Of a DNA stretch of 64,000 nt, positions 38,685 to 49,372 are shown piece after piece. The notes under the pieces are model-generated. The model was not told the origin of the DNA, ran no database searches, and saw only the letters and a list, made by a program, of their open reading frames with translations. The stretch's first letter is position 1; every line of letters starts with the position of its first letter. The position numbers and the translations under genes were made by a program. The DNA is taken from positions 301,629,957 through 301,693,956 of the forward strand of contig NC_133650.1 in the NCBI RefSeq assembly GCF_009905375.1, read 5' to 3'. The stretch is from Apium graveolens (Eukaryota > Streptophyta > Magnoliopsida > Apiales > Apiaceae).

Positions 38685-38784
38685 NNNNNNNNNNNNNNNN
38701 NNNNNNNNNNNNNNNNNNNNNNNNNNNNNNNNNNNNNNNNNNNNNNNNNNNNNNNNNNNNNNNNNNNNNNNNNNNNNNNNNNNN
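38685..38784. other. Assembly gap (100 N)
   Basis: Exactly 100 N, the conventional size for a gap of unknown length. The left side is inside the LTR array and the right side is inside an unrelated copia pol, so the true missing distance is probably large. Confidence 0.98.
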
Positions 38785-38970
38785 ATCGAAGTTGACTGCC
38801 ACTTCGTGTGAGACAAAGTCAAATCTGGTGCCATTAAAACTGCTCATGTCCCTTCACAATCTCAGCTGGAAGATCTCCTTACAAAGCCGTTATCAGTCAA
38901 GCAACACTACTTTCTTTTGGACAAGCTTGGAGCCGCCGCCAACACTCCAGCTCAGCTTGAGCGGAAGTGA
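38785..38970 (+). pseudogene. C-terminal end of a copia RNase H
   Basis: From the first base after the gap the frame reads IEVDCHFV, a stop, then DKVKSGAIK and PSQSQLEDLLTKPLS, finishing at the TGA at 38968-38970. This is the conserved tail of copia RNase H (HIEVDCHFVR...ADLLTKPL). The stop is TGA where the family has Arg, consistent with a CGA to TGA transition at a CpG. The rest of the element lies in the gap. Confidence 0.8.
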
Positions 38971-40725
38971 AGAAGGATATCTGCTCTAGCCACCTTTGCA
39001 TAGTATTTTTCTCTATATGCAGGGACCCCTATTGCTCTCATAAGATGCTTTTATCTATTTATTTCCTGTATAAGGTTACAAAGGACATTTACTAGTCTCG
39101 TTGTTACAATATTCCAATGTCTCTCCTCATCTTATATAGAGGGAGTTGATCTGTATTTTCCAGTATGAATGAATACTATATTGGCTTGCCTTTGATGTTT
39201 ATTTCTCACTTCCAAGTTTGCATATTGCTCATTTAGTATATCAATCATTACTTATAAAGCTTTATTCTTTATAGTTTGTCAACTTCACCAAAATAATGTC
39301 TGAGCATGCACATACATCAAAGAAAAAAATGGACTTTGCCTTGGCTGCGCTGATAGAAATACCATTCCAATACAGAGCGACACAAAACCTGCAGTAAAAC
39401 AAGTAAGGTAGACCTATGTTGTTTCCATTTTCACATTTGATACACTAATTTACCCAAGTCTTCTTCTGTAACATACATTGTAGGAAAGTAGGAGGCCCAA
39501 TGGCAGTACAATAAGCAAATACGATCACAATACAATGATGTATATAAAATCTAGACGAGCTTGTATTTTAAGCTTAAATAAATAACTTGTAAGTGTTCAC
39601 AGCGGTTCATTCGGATAGTCATGTACAAAGAGCAATTACATAATATTACTGACATTCTAGCGTAACCTATTTGCCTCTTATGTCTATGGCTTTTTATGCT
39701 TAGTTTCTTGTTTTGAAAGTTGGGCTAAGTGTAAATATATGGTCTAGAAAGTTGGGTTAAGTGTAAATATAGCGAGGCAACTCATCTCGTTGGAGGTCAA
39801 GGCACACTATTATAGGTAGGAAAGGCATATTCATAGCGTCAGAGCTGCTCTAAATGTTCCCAAGCTCCCTTTTAAAATAATAATGTTCTTTAACTTCCGC
39901 AAAAAATATCTTGAGGTCCTTGCCTAAGTTGCCTTAACACTTTACAAACTGAGGCGAATCCTCTAAAGGGAGACCCCCTTAAATTTTAAGTTTTTTTTAT
40001 TTTTTATCAAATTTAAATCAGATTTTATTAATAAATTGAAAGAGACTCAAACGGAAAAAACTCACAACTGATCAGATAACCAGGTTGAAAAAAAAATTAA
40101 CGAGCAAAATAATTAGCCACTTTGTTTCCGGATTACTTAATTAACTGAATACAAATATTTTGAAAATTAAAAATGAAGATAATGATTTCTGGGAGCAATC
40201 CATCTTGCATCTTCCGTGAAAATAGTGACTTCACAATTGATCCTCACATTAATTCCATGGATAGTGCAATGTTCGGATGACTCGGTTGACTTCATATTAT
40301 GAACAAGTATTTGCTGTGAGGGGTGAGCGCGCACATGCGATTTTCACCACCGTTCCAAGCGCACCCCAACTATCAACCTGCCGGACACCAGTTAAAAATA
40401 TGTTAAAAGTGTTGTTTATGCGAGATATCTAGATCTTCCAATACTCCATAAAATTCATTTTCAACACAACCACCACATTGCACAAAGCGCGACACATCGC
40501 ATAAAGCGAGACAATCAAACATACAAATAATAACTCAAACGAAAAGAAACGGCAAAAACCCACGAGTCCCTATCAACAAAAACTATTTAATTTTAATTTT
40601 AGAGGGATTATATTATGTTACAATCATAATCATATTATAAAGAGATTCTTCCTTTATTCTCGAAAGAGCTACGACTTATTCTGACCCACGAGTCCCTATC
40701 AATAAAAACTATTTCATAAAAGAGA
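38971..40725. other. Spacer, probably including an LTR remnant
   Basis: The first 250 bases after the pol tail look like the 3' untranslated region or LTR of that element, but no TG...CA pair can be fixed. Bases 39590-39700 resemble 55070-55180, and 39735-39930 resemble 52595-52815 (the AGCGAGGCAACTCA segment). They therefore belong to the repeat family that accompanies the glycosyltransferase fragments further right. No gene is seen. Confidence 0.5.
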
Positions 40726-40726
40726 G

Positions 40727-43700
40727 ATGGAAGATATATGCATTGTTGACTGCGCAACCATACACACTATTTTACAGTGTCAGAAATACTTCTCACAGTT
40801 GACTAAAACCAACTCACATGTTTGTACGGTATCGGGTACATCAAATATAATAGAAGGTTTTGGGAAAGCTAGTTTCTTCTACCAAATAAGACACACATAC
40901 ACATACAAGAGGCTCTATACTCTAGAAAGTCAACTAGAAACCTATTGAGTTTTAAAGATATCCGTCTTAACGGGTTTCACGTTGAAACTACTAATGAGAA
41001 TGAAAAAGAATACCTTCTCATCACCTCAAACACCGTTGACAATAAAAGGGTCCTAGAAAAATTCCACTCGGTTTCTTCAGGATTATATGTTACGAGTATA
41101 CAAATTCTTAAATCTCATAGTGTCAACGTCCCCAAAGTCATAGACCCAAAACTACTTTCCCTTTGGCACGAAAGACTCGGTCATCCAGGAGTATCTATGA
41201 TGCGTCGTATCGTTGAAAATTCTGTGGGACATCCTCTTAAAATTCAAAAGATAATATCCCAAGATGAACTTCATTGTTCAGCATGTTCCTTAGCGAAACT
41301 GATTGTCCGACCATCCCCAGTTAAGCTTTAAACCGAGTCCCCGAAATTCTTAGAAAGAATTCAAGGTGACATTTGTGGTCCTATTCATCCATCTTCTGGC
41401 CCATTTAGGTACTTTATGGTTTTAATTGATGCGTCAACTCGATGGTCTCATGTATGTCTACTTACAACCCGAAATACAGCCTTTTCCAAATTACTTGCCC
41501 AAATAATTAAACTCCGAGCTCAATTTCCTAACCATCCCATTAAATCAATCTGACTAGATAATACTGCTGAATTTACATCTACAACTTTTAATGAATATTG
41601 TATGTCAGTAGGAATCTCAGTCGAACACCCGGTGGCTCATGTACATACACAAAATGGTTTAGTAGAATCCTTAATTAAAAGACTTCAACTTATTGCCCGT
41701 CCCTTACTCCTAAGGGCAAAGTTACCTATATCTGTTTGGGGTCATGCAATACTTCATGCTGCAAATATAATTAGAATAAGGCCTTCTGCTTACCACAAAC
41801 AATCCCCTCAAGAATTAGTTCTTGGTCAAGTACTTAATATATCTCATTTAAAAGTATTTGGTTGTGTTGTGAATGTTCCGAACCTTGTTTCTGAATCCTT
41901 TGACAGATATTACTTTGCGAGATCTCTCTGACGGTAGATCCACTATTTACGAAAAAGTGATTCGATTGATGGGATTTGGTTATATCACCACCACAAAGAA
42001 ATAAAATGGGACCTCAAAGAAGAATTGGTATATATGTTGGTTTTGATTCTCCATCTATTATAAGATATCTTAAACCATTAAATGGTGATGTTTTTACTGC
42101 TCGCTATGCTGATTGTCATTTTGATGAATCCATGTTCCCTAAATTAGGGGGGGATAATGATTTGCATAAATTAAATTCCGAAATATCATGGAATGCATCA
42201 GGATTAAATTCTATTAATTCACGTACTAATCAATGTGAATATGAAGTTCAAAGAATTATTCATATGCAAAATATTGCTAATCAAATGACAGATGCCTTTA
42301 GTGACTCTAGACATATTACAAGGTCACATATACCTGCTGTTAATGCTCCGGCACGAGTTGAAATCCCTACTAAGAAATCAATTACCGAAGAATTGATTGG
42401 TGATTCAAAGCCACGCCAGAAGCGTGGTAGACCTATTGGTGCAAAAGATATTGTACCACGAAAACGGAAATTGATTGGAATTGCCCCAAAAGTGGCAAAA
42501 GTTTCAAAAAATACCCCAGAAGTGGTATTTCCTCCTGAAGAGGTTCAAGCCCCTGAAGTGGCTGTAACAAAACTCCCAGACGTGGGATTGCCTCCAGAAG
42601 AGAATGTTGCCCCAGAAGTGGAAAATGCTTCCACAGAAACAAAGGTACCTGAAAATTATGAGATCTCAATGAATTATGTCCATAACGCGAAATTACTGGA
42701 TCGTGGTAGTATTGAGGTTGATGATGTATATGATTTTTCTGTGGCATATGATATTATTATGAACTCCGATCCTGAACCACAAAGTGTGGAAGAGTGTCGA
42801 CACCGAGATGATTGGCCAAAATGGAAAATTGCGATTCAAGAAGAATTGCAATCCTTGCGCAAGGGAAATGTATTTGGACATGCAGTCCAAACACCAGCTG
42901 GTGTAGTCCCTGTCGGGAATAGATGGGTGTTTGTACAAAAATGAAATGAGAGAAACGAAATTGTGAGATATAAGGCCCGACTAGTAGCCCAGGGATTCTC
43001 TCAAAGACCTGGTTTTGATTACTAGGAAACATACTTTCCTGTGATGGATGGAGTTACTTTTCATTTTCTAATGGGTATGGCTTGTATGGAAAAACTCGAA
43101 ACACGTATGATGGACGTTGTGACAACATACCTATATGGATCACTTGATAGTGATATTTATATGAAAATTCTTGAAGGGTTAAATATTGAGGACACTAAGC
43201 CTCGACATTTATATTCTGTTAAATTATAACGATCATTGTATGGTTTGAAACAATCTGGTCGTATGTGGTACAACAGGATTAGTGTATACTTATTGAATGA
43301 TGGATATGTTAATAATCAAGTGTGTCCTTGCATTTTTATTAAACGATCATCAACTGGTTTTGTTATTATTGCTGTATATGTGGATGATTTGAATATTATC
43401 GGTACTACTGAAGATATTACTAATGCTGCTAACTATTTAAAAAATGAGTTTGAAATGAAAGATCTTGGAAGGACAAGATTTTGTTTAGGTATACAGGTGG
43501 AGCACTTATCTTCAGCGATATTTGTTCATCAATCAAACTGCACTGAAAAGATTCTTGATCGGTTCTATATGGACAAAGCTCATCCACTAACCATACCAAT
43601 GGTTGTTCGATCACTCGAGGTTGAAAAAGATCATTTATGTCCTAGAAAACAAGATGAAGAGACTCTTGGACATGAAGTTCCATATCTCAGTGCAATTGGC

Positions 43701-44396
43701 GCTCTCATATATCTTGCAAACAACACACGGCCTGATATTGCATTTGCAGTGAACCTGTTGGCAAGATTTAGTTCTGACCCTACTAAAAGGCATTGTGATG
43801 GAATAAAACATATATTCAGATATCTTCGAGGGACAATCGATCTTGGACTATTCTTCCCAAACAATTCAAGATCACGACTAGTTGGATATGCAGATGCTGG
43901 ATACATGTTAGATCCTCATTTTGGGCGATCACAAACAAGTTACGTATTTACATATTGTGATACTGCTATCTCTTGGAAGTCTACAAAACAGACTATGGCT
44001 GCAACTTTATCAAACCACGCAGAGTTACTAGCAATTCATGAAGCAAGCAGATAATGTATTTGGCTAAGGTCGGTCATTCAACATATTCGAGAATCATGTG
44101 AATTATCAAGTATTTCAGACAATCCTACAGTTTTATTCGAGGATAACTCGGCCTGCATCAAACAACTTAAGGAAGGATATATTAAAGGGGATCGAACAAA
44201 ATATATATTGCCAAAATTCTTCTACACTCATGAACTTCAAGAAAATGGTGATATTAATGTTCAACAAGTTCGCTCATGCGATAATCTGACGGATATACTT
44301 ATAAAGTCACTAGCTACATCAATATTTGAGAAGCTGATAAATAATATGGGTATGCGGAGGTTAAAAAGTTTGCTACATCAAAATGTCAAAATGTGA
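40727..44396 (+). pseudogene. Copia pol: protease, integrase, RT, RNase H, many stops
   Basis: The protease region reads CIVDCATIHTIL, so the usual DSGA active site appears as DCAT. After a frame change come LSFKDIRLNGFH and the zinc-binding HERLGHPG...CSACSLAK (41161-41310). Integrase follows (GDICGP, LDNTAEF, NGLVES), then a spacer rich in APEV and PPEE repeats (42480-42640). RT begins near 42960 (ARLVAQGFSQ) and has YVDD at 43377-43388; RNase H has YADAGYM and DNSACIKQL. In-frame stops lie near 41330, 41552, 42942, 43024, 43229 and 44054; several are TGA where Arg is expected. About 97 bases of unrelated sequence interrupt the end of integrase (41880-41977). It cannot encode a working polyprotein. 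Confidence 0.87.
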
Positions 44397-44528
44397 GACA
44401 TTTTAATCAGGTGGAGGCTGTACTCTTTTTCCTTCGTCAAGGTTTTTATCCCACTGAATTTTTCCTTGCAAGATTTTAACGAGGCAGTCAATCTTTGCAA
44501 TAACTCGCATTTGACACTCAAGGGGGAG

Positions 44529-44826
44529 TGTTAAAATATTTGAATAAAAATAAAGTGATTGTCAAAGCGTATCGAGGAAGTCTCTTAAATCTTATCGAGT
44601 AAGACTTGTAAAGCTTATCGAGGAAGACCTGTAAAGCTTATTGAGGAAGTTTTGTAATACTTAATGAAGAAGATTTGAATAGCTTACTTAGTAAGACTTG
44701 TAAACCAAATACTATAAATAACTCATTTAACTAATGAAATGAAACACAACTTTCTCTCCATCTTCTATTCTCGTATACTTCCTGTACATTAAACATAACT
44801 AATATTTTCAGTCAAGATTTATAACA
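44529..44826 (+). repeat. 3' LTR of the decayed copia element
   Basis: Starts TGTTAAAATA directly after the polypurine tract and ends TTTATAACA. It contains about five diverged copies of a 30-base motif around CTTATCGAGGAAGACTTGTAA (44565-44705) and the promoter-like CTATAAATAA at 44712. Confidence 0.78.
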
Positions 44827-46009
44827 GTCTCTTTTTTATTTTGAGAATTTTTATTATTTTGATTTTTATATTTATTTTTCAATTTCTAGTATCTATTTTT
44901 TTGTCCTGATCGTGCTCCTTTTTTTGTTTCAATTCTTCTCAGTTTGGGTCTTTATGCATTACTTTTAGTGGCCTGCTTTGCTATTATTGGGTTAACTATA
45001 TTGGGCTAGATTTTAAATGCACAGGGCTTCTTTTATTCTCACCTGGGCTAAATTTTCCAAGGCTATAAAAACTGAATGGGCTCCAAAAATTTTACCCGGG
45101 CTGGAGCCAACCAAAGTTCAGCTGGTGATCCGCAACCCAATCTAATTAAATATACTATATTTAGTTTACTTTAATTTTTTTGAGATCTATATTATTATAA
45201 TTAATTTCAAAATCAACTTATTTTACTAATTTAATTATTATTTAAATAAATTTTAAAATAATCTTTTACTATAACAATAATTTAATTTTTATTGGTAAAG
45301 TAAATGGGACTTCAATATTAATTAAAATCAAAATTGGCCGACCGACCTACCAACCAAAAATTTTAATGTTAAACTTTTAAAAGGATAATAACAATAATTA
45401 ATAACTTTGATGAAATTGGAGAATCCACAAATTCAGAGTTTTGATCGATATACGCGTACCTCGTTGTTCGAATGCAATGCTTGGAGAGATTTTGTCTACT
45501 GTGATTATGTTAGAGCAGTAGACGACTATGGTTATAGTTTTGTAATGGACTTTAATTAATTGATTAAATTAGTAAGAAAATTTGACTTCAATACAGATTA
45601 AAATAATTGATTTTTAATGTTAATTCTGAATAGTAATATTTGTAAAAATGGTAACATATTTTAGTTGAAAAATTACATGAATAATATAAAATTAAATTTA
45701 AGCTATTTAAAAAAAATCGAGATTACCGGAAAAAAAACTGAGATTCAACCAGGTGCTTCCACATGGCGTAGAGGGAGAACCTGTTACTTTCCAATTTTGC
45801 CCAAGTTAAGAATCACTCAATCAATTTGAAGTAGGTACCGATTTTTATATAATTTGAATTAGAATATATTTTATGTTAAGGATAATTAAGTAATTTAAGT
45901 GTCGACCGCCCGGCTTTCAAATTTTTGATTTTCCGTCTATTATAAATTAGTATAGATAGATTATATATTCTTGATAATATTTAATAAACTTAATGGTACC
46001 TTCGTTTCA

Positions 46010-46010
<1 letters not shown>
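44827..46010. other. AT-rich spacer
   Basis: No open frame or recognised repeat. It contains pyrimidine-rich tracts at 44830-44950. Confidence 0.5.
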
Positions 46011-46048
<38 letters not shown>

Positions 46049-46215
46049 CGTAGGTAACCCGCAGCCGCTACCCTTCGGGTGCGCACTGGGTAAACCCTAC
46101 GGGTTCACGTAATAGCCTGCAAACCACGTGAACCAAGGTAAACCGCATTTAAGCGACAGGCTCTGGCTCAGGAGGCATAATCATAAATTCTCCTCCCGTG
46201 GGATTCGAACCTGTT
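46011..46215 (-). mobile_element. tRNA-derived SINE (Au-like), 5'-truncated
   Basis: On the minus strand the element begins at the RNA polymerase III B box (GGTTCGAATCCC) and runs through the body (GTTTACCTTGGTTCACGTG, GTTTACCCAGTGCGCACC, GGGTAGCGGCTGCGGG). It ends in a poly(A) tract seen as about 36 T at 46011-46046. The body matches the plant Au SINE as I remember it and the two copies at 51.4-51.8 kb. The A-box end is missing and the sequence passes straight into a copia gag. Confidence 0.8.
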
Positions 46216-47332
46216 TGCTTGATGAACTAGTTTCATTTTTATCAGAATTAGCCATCAGGGCTAGGTTGACATATTCCATATCATCATCTTCATTGACCCC
46301 ATTTGCAAAGTGTCCACTAATGCCACAGTTGTAACATTTGAACTTTGATTTGTCCACCATGTTTTTGTTTGGCTTAGTGAACTTTGTATTTTTTCTGAAC
46401 TTCATCTTTGCAAACCTCCTGGACAGAAAAGCCAGATGTTCATCAACATCATCAGAGTCATCCTGACTGGAATTGTCTTCATCCTCAGCTGCTTGCTCTT
46501 TACCCTTGCTTGATTCTGATTTGCTTGTGCCAATTTTGAGACTTGGCATTGTCTTCTCCTCATTCCTGGCTTCCATCTTCTCACTGTCAGCTACAAGAGC
46601 AACTGTTCCTCCTTTTCTCTTTCCCTTTTCCAACAGCTCATCCTGCTCCATTTCAAGTTCATAAGTCTTCAGAATTCCATATAATCTTTCAAGTGTGAAG
46701 TTCTTATAATCTTGAGAATTTCTTAAAGAGACAGTCATGGGCTTCCATTCCTTTGGCAGAGACCTAAGAAATTTTAAGTTGGAATCCTTGACTTGGTACA
46801 CTCTACCATACAGCTTCAATCCATTTAACAGTTTCTGAAATCTGTTGAAGGTATCATTTAATGATTCACCTTCTTCAAAGTGAAAATATTCATACTGTTG
46901 AATAAGAAGCTGCATCTTGTTCTCTCTGACCTGCTCAGTACCTTCACAGATGATTTGTACAGTATCCCAAACTTCCTTTGCAGTTTGGCTATTGATGACA
47001 TTGTCAAACATATCTTGATCTAAGCCATTAAACAAAATGTTCAAGGCTCTCTTGTCCTTGCGGATTTCTTCCATGTCTTCAATAGTCCATTCTGCTTTTG
47101 GCTTGAGAATGGACTGTCCAACAGCAACTGTTGCAGTAGGATCTGTGGCTACTTTGTGAGGGATGTGAGGACCATTTTCAATACAGTTGATGTAGCTTTC
47201 ATCTTGAGAAAGAAGATGTAAATGCATCTTCACTTTCCAGTGATGATAATTATCTTTTTCCAGGACTGGGATCTTTATACCAATATCCTTCCTACTCATG
47301 ATGGTAGCAAGAGGATTCTTCTGTGCACTCAT
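46216..47332 (-). pseudogene. Sirevirus-like gag, C-terminally truncated
   Basis: Gag forms the virus-like particle of the retrotransposon in the cytoplasm. The frame opens at 47332 and contains the conserved gag signatures (DNYHHWKVKMHLHL, ALNILFNGLDQDMFD, AKEVWDTVQIICEGTEQVRE, LEMEQDELLEKG), an acidic Ser/Asp tract and half a zinc knuckle. The knuckle reads CYNCGISGHFAN and then jumps to GVNEDDDMEYVNLALMA, so the final Cys and the sequence after it were lost in an internal deletion. The last codons, to the stop at 46181, come from the SINE. Confidence 0.82.
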
Positions 47333-47378
47333 GATGTTAGCAAAATAGATCTTTAAACTCTTTGTATGTTAAGAGCCT

Positions 47379-47390
47379 GCTCTGATACCA
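47379..47390 (-). other. Primer binding site (tRNA-iMet)
   Basis: On the minus strand TGGTATCAGAGC, a perfect match to the initiator-tRNA site, two bases beyond the LTR end. Confidence 0.88.
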
Positions 47391-47392
47391 AT

Positions 47393-48495
47393 TGTTATTC
47401 CCAGTGGACTAACAATGAGATTTACAGAAGGGGGGTTGAATGTAAATCTCAAAACTTTTTCAAGTTTTAAGCAGTTTCTAAGGCTAAGTGTTTAAGTGAA
47501 CAAATGTGTGTGAATTGCTTGAAGCTGATACAGACAGATATATATTCAAACACAAATATAAGGAACACAAAGAACTTAAAAACTTTTCTGGTGGATTTTT
47601 TATTCCACCAGAGATGTGTTATTTCAGAAAATCTGTGATTCAAAGAATTAAATCACAGCTGCTTCCTAGTACAAACTAGATGATTTTCTCTCTTGATATT
47701 TCTAAACAGCTCAGGAAAATTCTTATCTAATTACTAGCTGCTACTTGGTTTATATAACACCAAGTTTACAAGTGAAGACAAAACTGTAAAATACAATTGA
47801 AAGGATTCTTCACATGTTTCTTCTTCATTTCTCTGTCCAATGCAATCTAGGATAATCTGTGAATCTTTGAATACTTCCTTGTTTGTATCAGAATGGGAAT
47901 GCTGTATTTTCTTGATTCCTCCTAGAGGCTTCCACATTCCAGTTTGTCTCTGTCAACCCATGTGCCTCTGTCAGCTTGTGAATTGTCACTATCAACTGCT
48001 AATGAACCAAGCATCCGTTCAAGCTTTCATCCGTTGATGCCTTATCCATTGAGGCTTTATCCGTTGAAGCTTTATTCGTTGATGCATTATCAGTTGAAGT
48101 CTTTATCCGTTGAAGCACTTATCCGTTGATGGATATTATCCGTTGAAGCATTAGAGACATCCGTTGAAGCTTTGTTTCTTATCCGTTGAAGGTCTTCAAT
48201 ATCCGTTGATACTTCTTCACTTATACAAAATTACAAGGCATGAAATATTTATAATTAGCCCTCCTATTTGTATATCCATTAGTAGTCAACATGACTGATA
48301 ATTTCCTACAACATCTAAGAATTACAACTTGAAACCAGAGAATGAAATGTGCTACAATACTAAACTTATTGCTAAGTAAAGCTACTCCTTCAACGGATAG
48401 CCAAGATGGTCTTATCCGTTGAGGCTACAATCACTAGATTTCTACTTAAGTGTTTTGTTTAACTTATCATCAAACTGATACACATATTCCTAACA
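47393..48495 (-). repeat. Sirevirus-like LTR with ATCCGTTGA minisatellite
   Basis: Bounded by TGTTATTCC (47393) and TTCCTAACA (48495) on the plus strand. A minus-strand TATATAA at 47748-47757 is the probable promoter. Between about 48010 and 48430 the nonamer ATCCGTTGA occurs nine times exactly, several more times with one change, and once inverted (TCAACGGAT near 48390). Confidence 0.8.
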
Positions 48496-49190
48496 GACCT
48501 CAAACCCATTAATTTATATTAACACAAAATATTAAAAAATTTCACATTATTGGTAAGATATTCTCGCCGAGCTTATAATTTTAATTTACTAAACGTAGAA
48601 TGTGATGATGTTTTTGGGCCGGGTCATGTAGTCAAATTTCGAGTATTTTTTGAACAATGGGCCAAGTTCTAAAATGCATTGACTCATTATAATTCGAACT
48701 TATCTAAATATGTAATACCAATATAAATTATTTATATATAAGCGATCCTATTTTCAATATTTTAAAAAATATATATATATGTACATTTTAATTACTTTTT
48801 ATAATAAAAAATATGTTAAAAATATATGAGATATATTTTCAAACTAAAAAATGATTACTAAATAAGATAATAATCCATTTATGTACTATGCCTAATTTTA
48901 TATCTGTTTTTAAAAAAAATTATATATGTACATTTAAATTACTTTTTATAATAAAAAAATATGTTAAAAATATATGAGATATATTTTCAAACTAAAAAAT
49001 GATTAATAAATAAGATAATAATCCATTTTTGTAATATGCCTAATTTTATATCTCGAATTCAATTCTTTAAAATTAACTGTACAAATATTTAACTAACTAT
49101 CTTTTTTTTTGCATAATTCAAGTAAGTATCTTTAAAGTTAAATAAAATATTCATTTAGCACACTTACATATTATGTGTATGATAAAAAGC
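48496..49190. other. AT-rich spacer with duplicated segments
   Basis: The stretch 48790-48910 is repeated at 48950-49060 (around ATATGAGATATATTTTCAAA). The segment 48530-48680 (GATATTCTCGCCGAGCTTAT) recurs in diverged form at 50290-50420 and 50490-50610. No gene is seen. Confidence 0.55.
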
Positions 49191-49195
49191 ACATG

Positions 49196-49372
49196 TGAGA
49201 ATATGGTGTAGTGGTAAAAGGTTGTATGGTTGAATGAAATAACTTGTTTTCGATTCCTACGAACCACATCTTTTATATAAATTTTAAAAATAGGGGTAAT
49301 TTAATCTTTTCAATGAGACTTTTTAATCTCATGAATTTATACCATTGTTGGGCTATTATATATAGAAGAGAT
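49196..49372 (+). mobile_element. Possible tRNA-like SINE, diverged copy
   Basis: Begins GTGTAGTGGTAAAAGG, tRNA A-box-like, and ends ATTATATATAGAAGAGAT, like the copy at 50972-51150. The B-box position reads TTTTCGATTCC, a degraded form. Classification is tentative. Confidence 0.45.

Larger units (their letters stand above)
40727..44826 (+). mobile_element. Decayed copia element with 3' LTR
   Basis: Contains protease, integrase, reverse transcriptase and RNase H remnants in order, a polypurine tract at 44520-44528 (AAGGGGGAG) and a 3' LTR of 298 bases (44529-44826). Neither a gag region nor a 5' LTR is recognisable upstream, so the left part is missing. Confidence 0.85.
46216..48495 (-). mobile_element. 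Sirevirus-like copia fragment: 5' LTR plus partial gag
   Basis: Reading leftwards: LTR 48495-47393, primer site 47390-47379, gag 47332-46216, then broken by the SINE. The gag type, the 1.1-kb LTR and the exact tRNA-iMet site suit the Sirevirus/SIRE group of copia. The pol genes and 3' LTR are absent. Confidence 0.82.

Noticed and set aside
46181..46584. Short plus and minus frames in the SINE and gag region
   Set aside because: They are alternative frames of the gag sequence or SINE body without recognisable domains.
48015..48435. CRISPR-like array
   Set aside because: The repeats are nine bases, irregularly spaced, inside a plant retrotransposon LTR.
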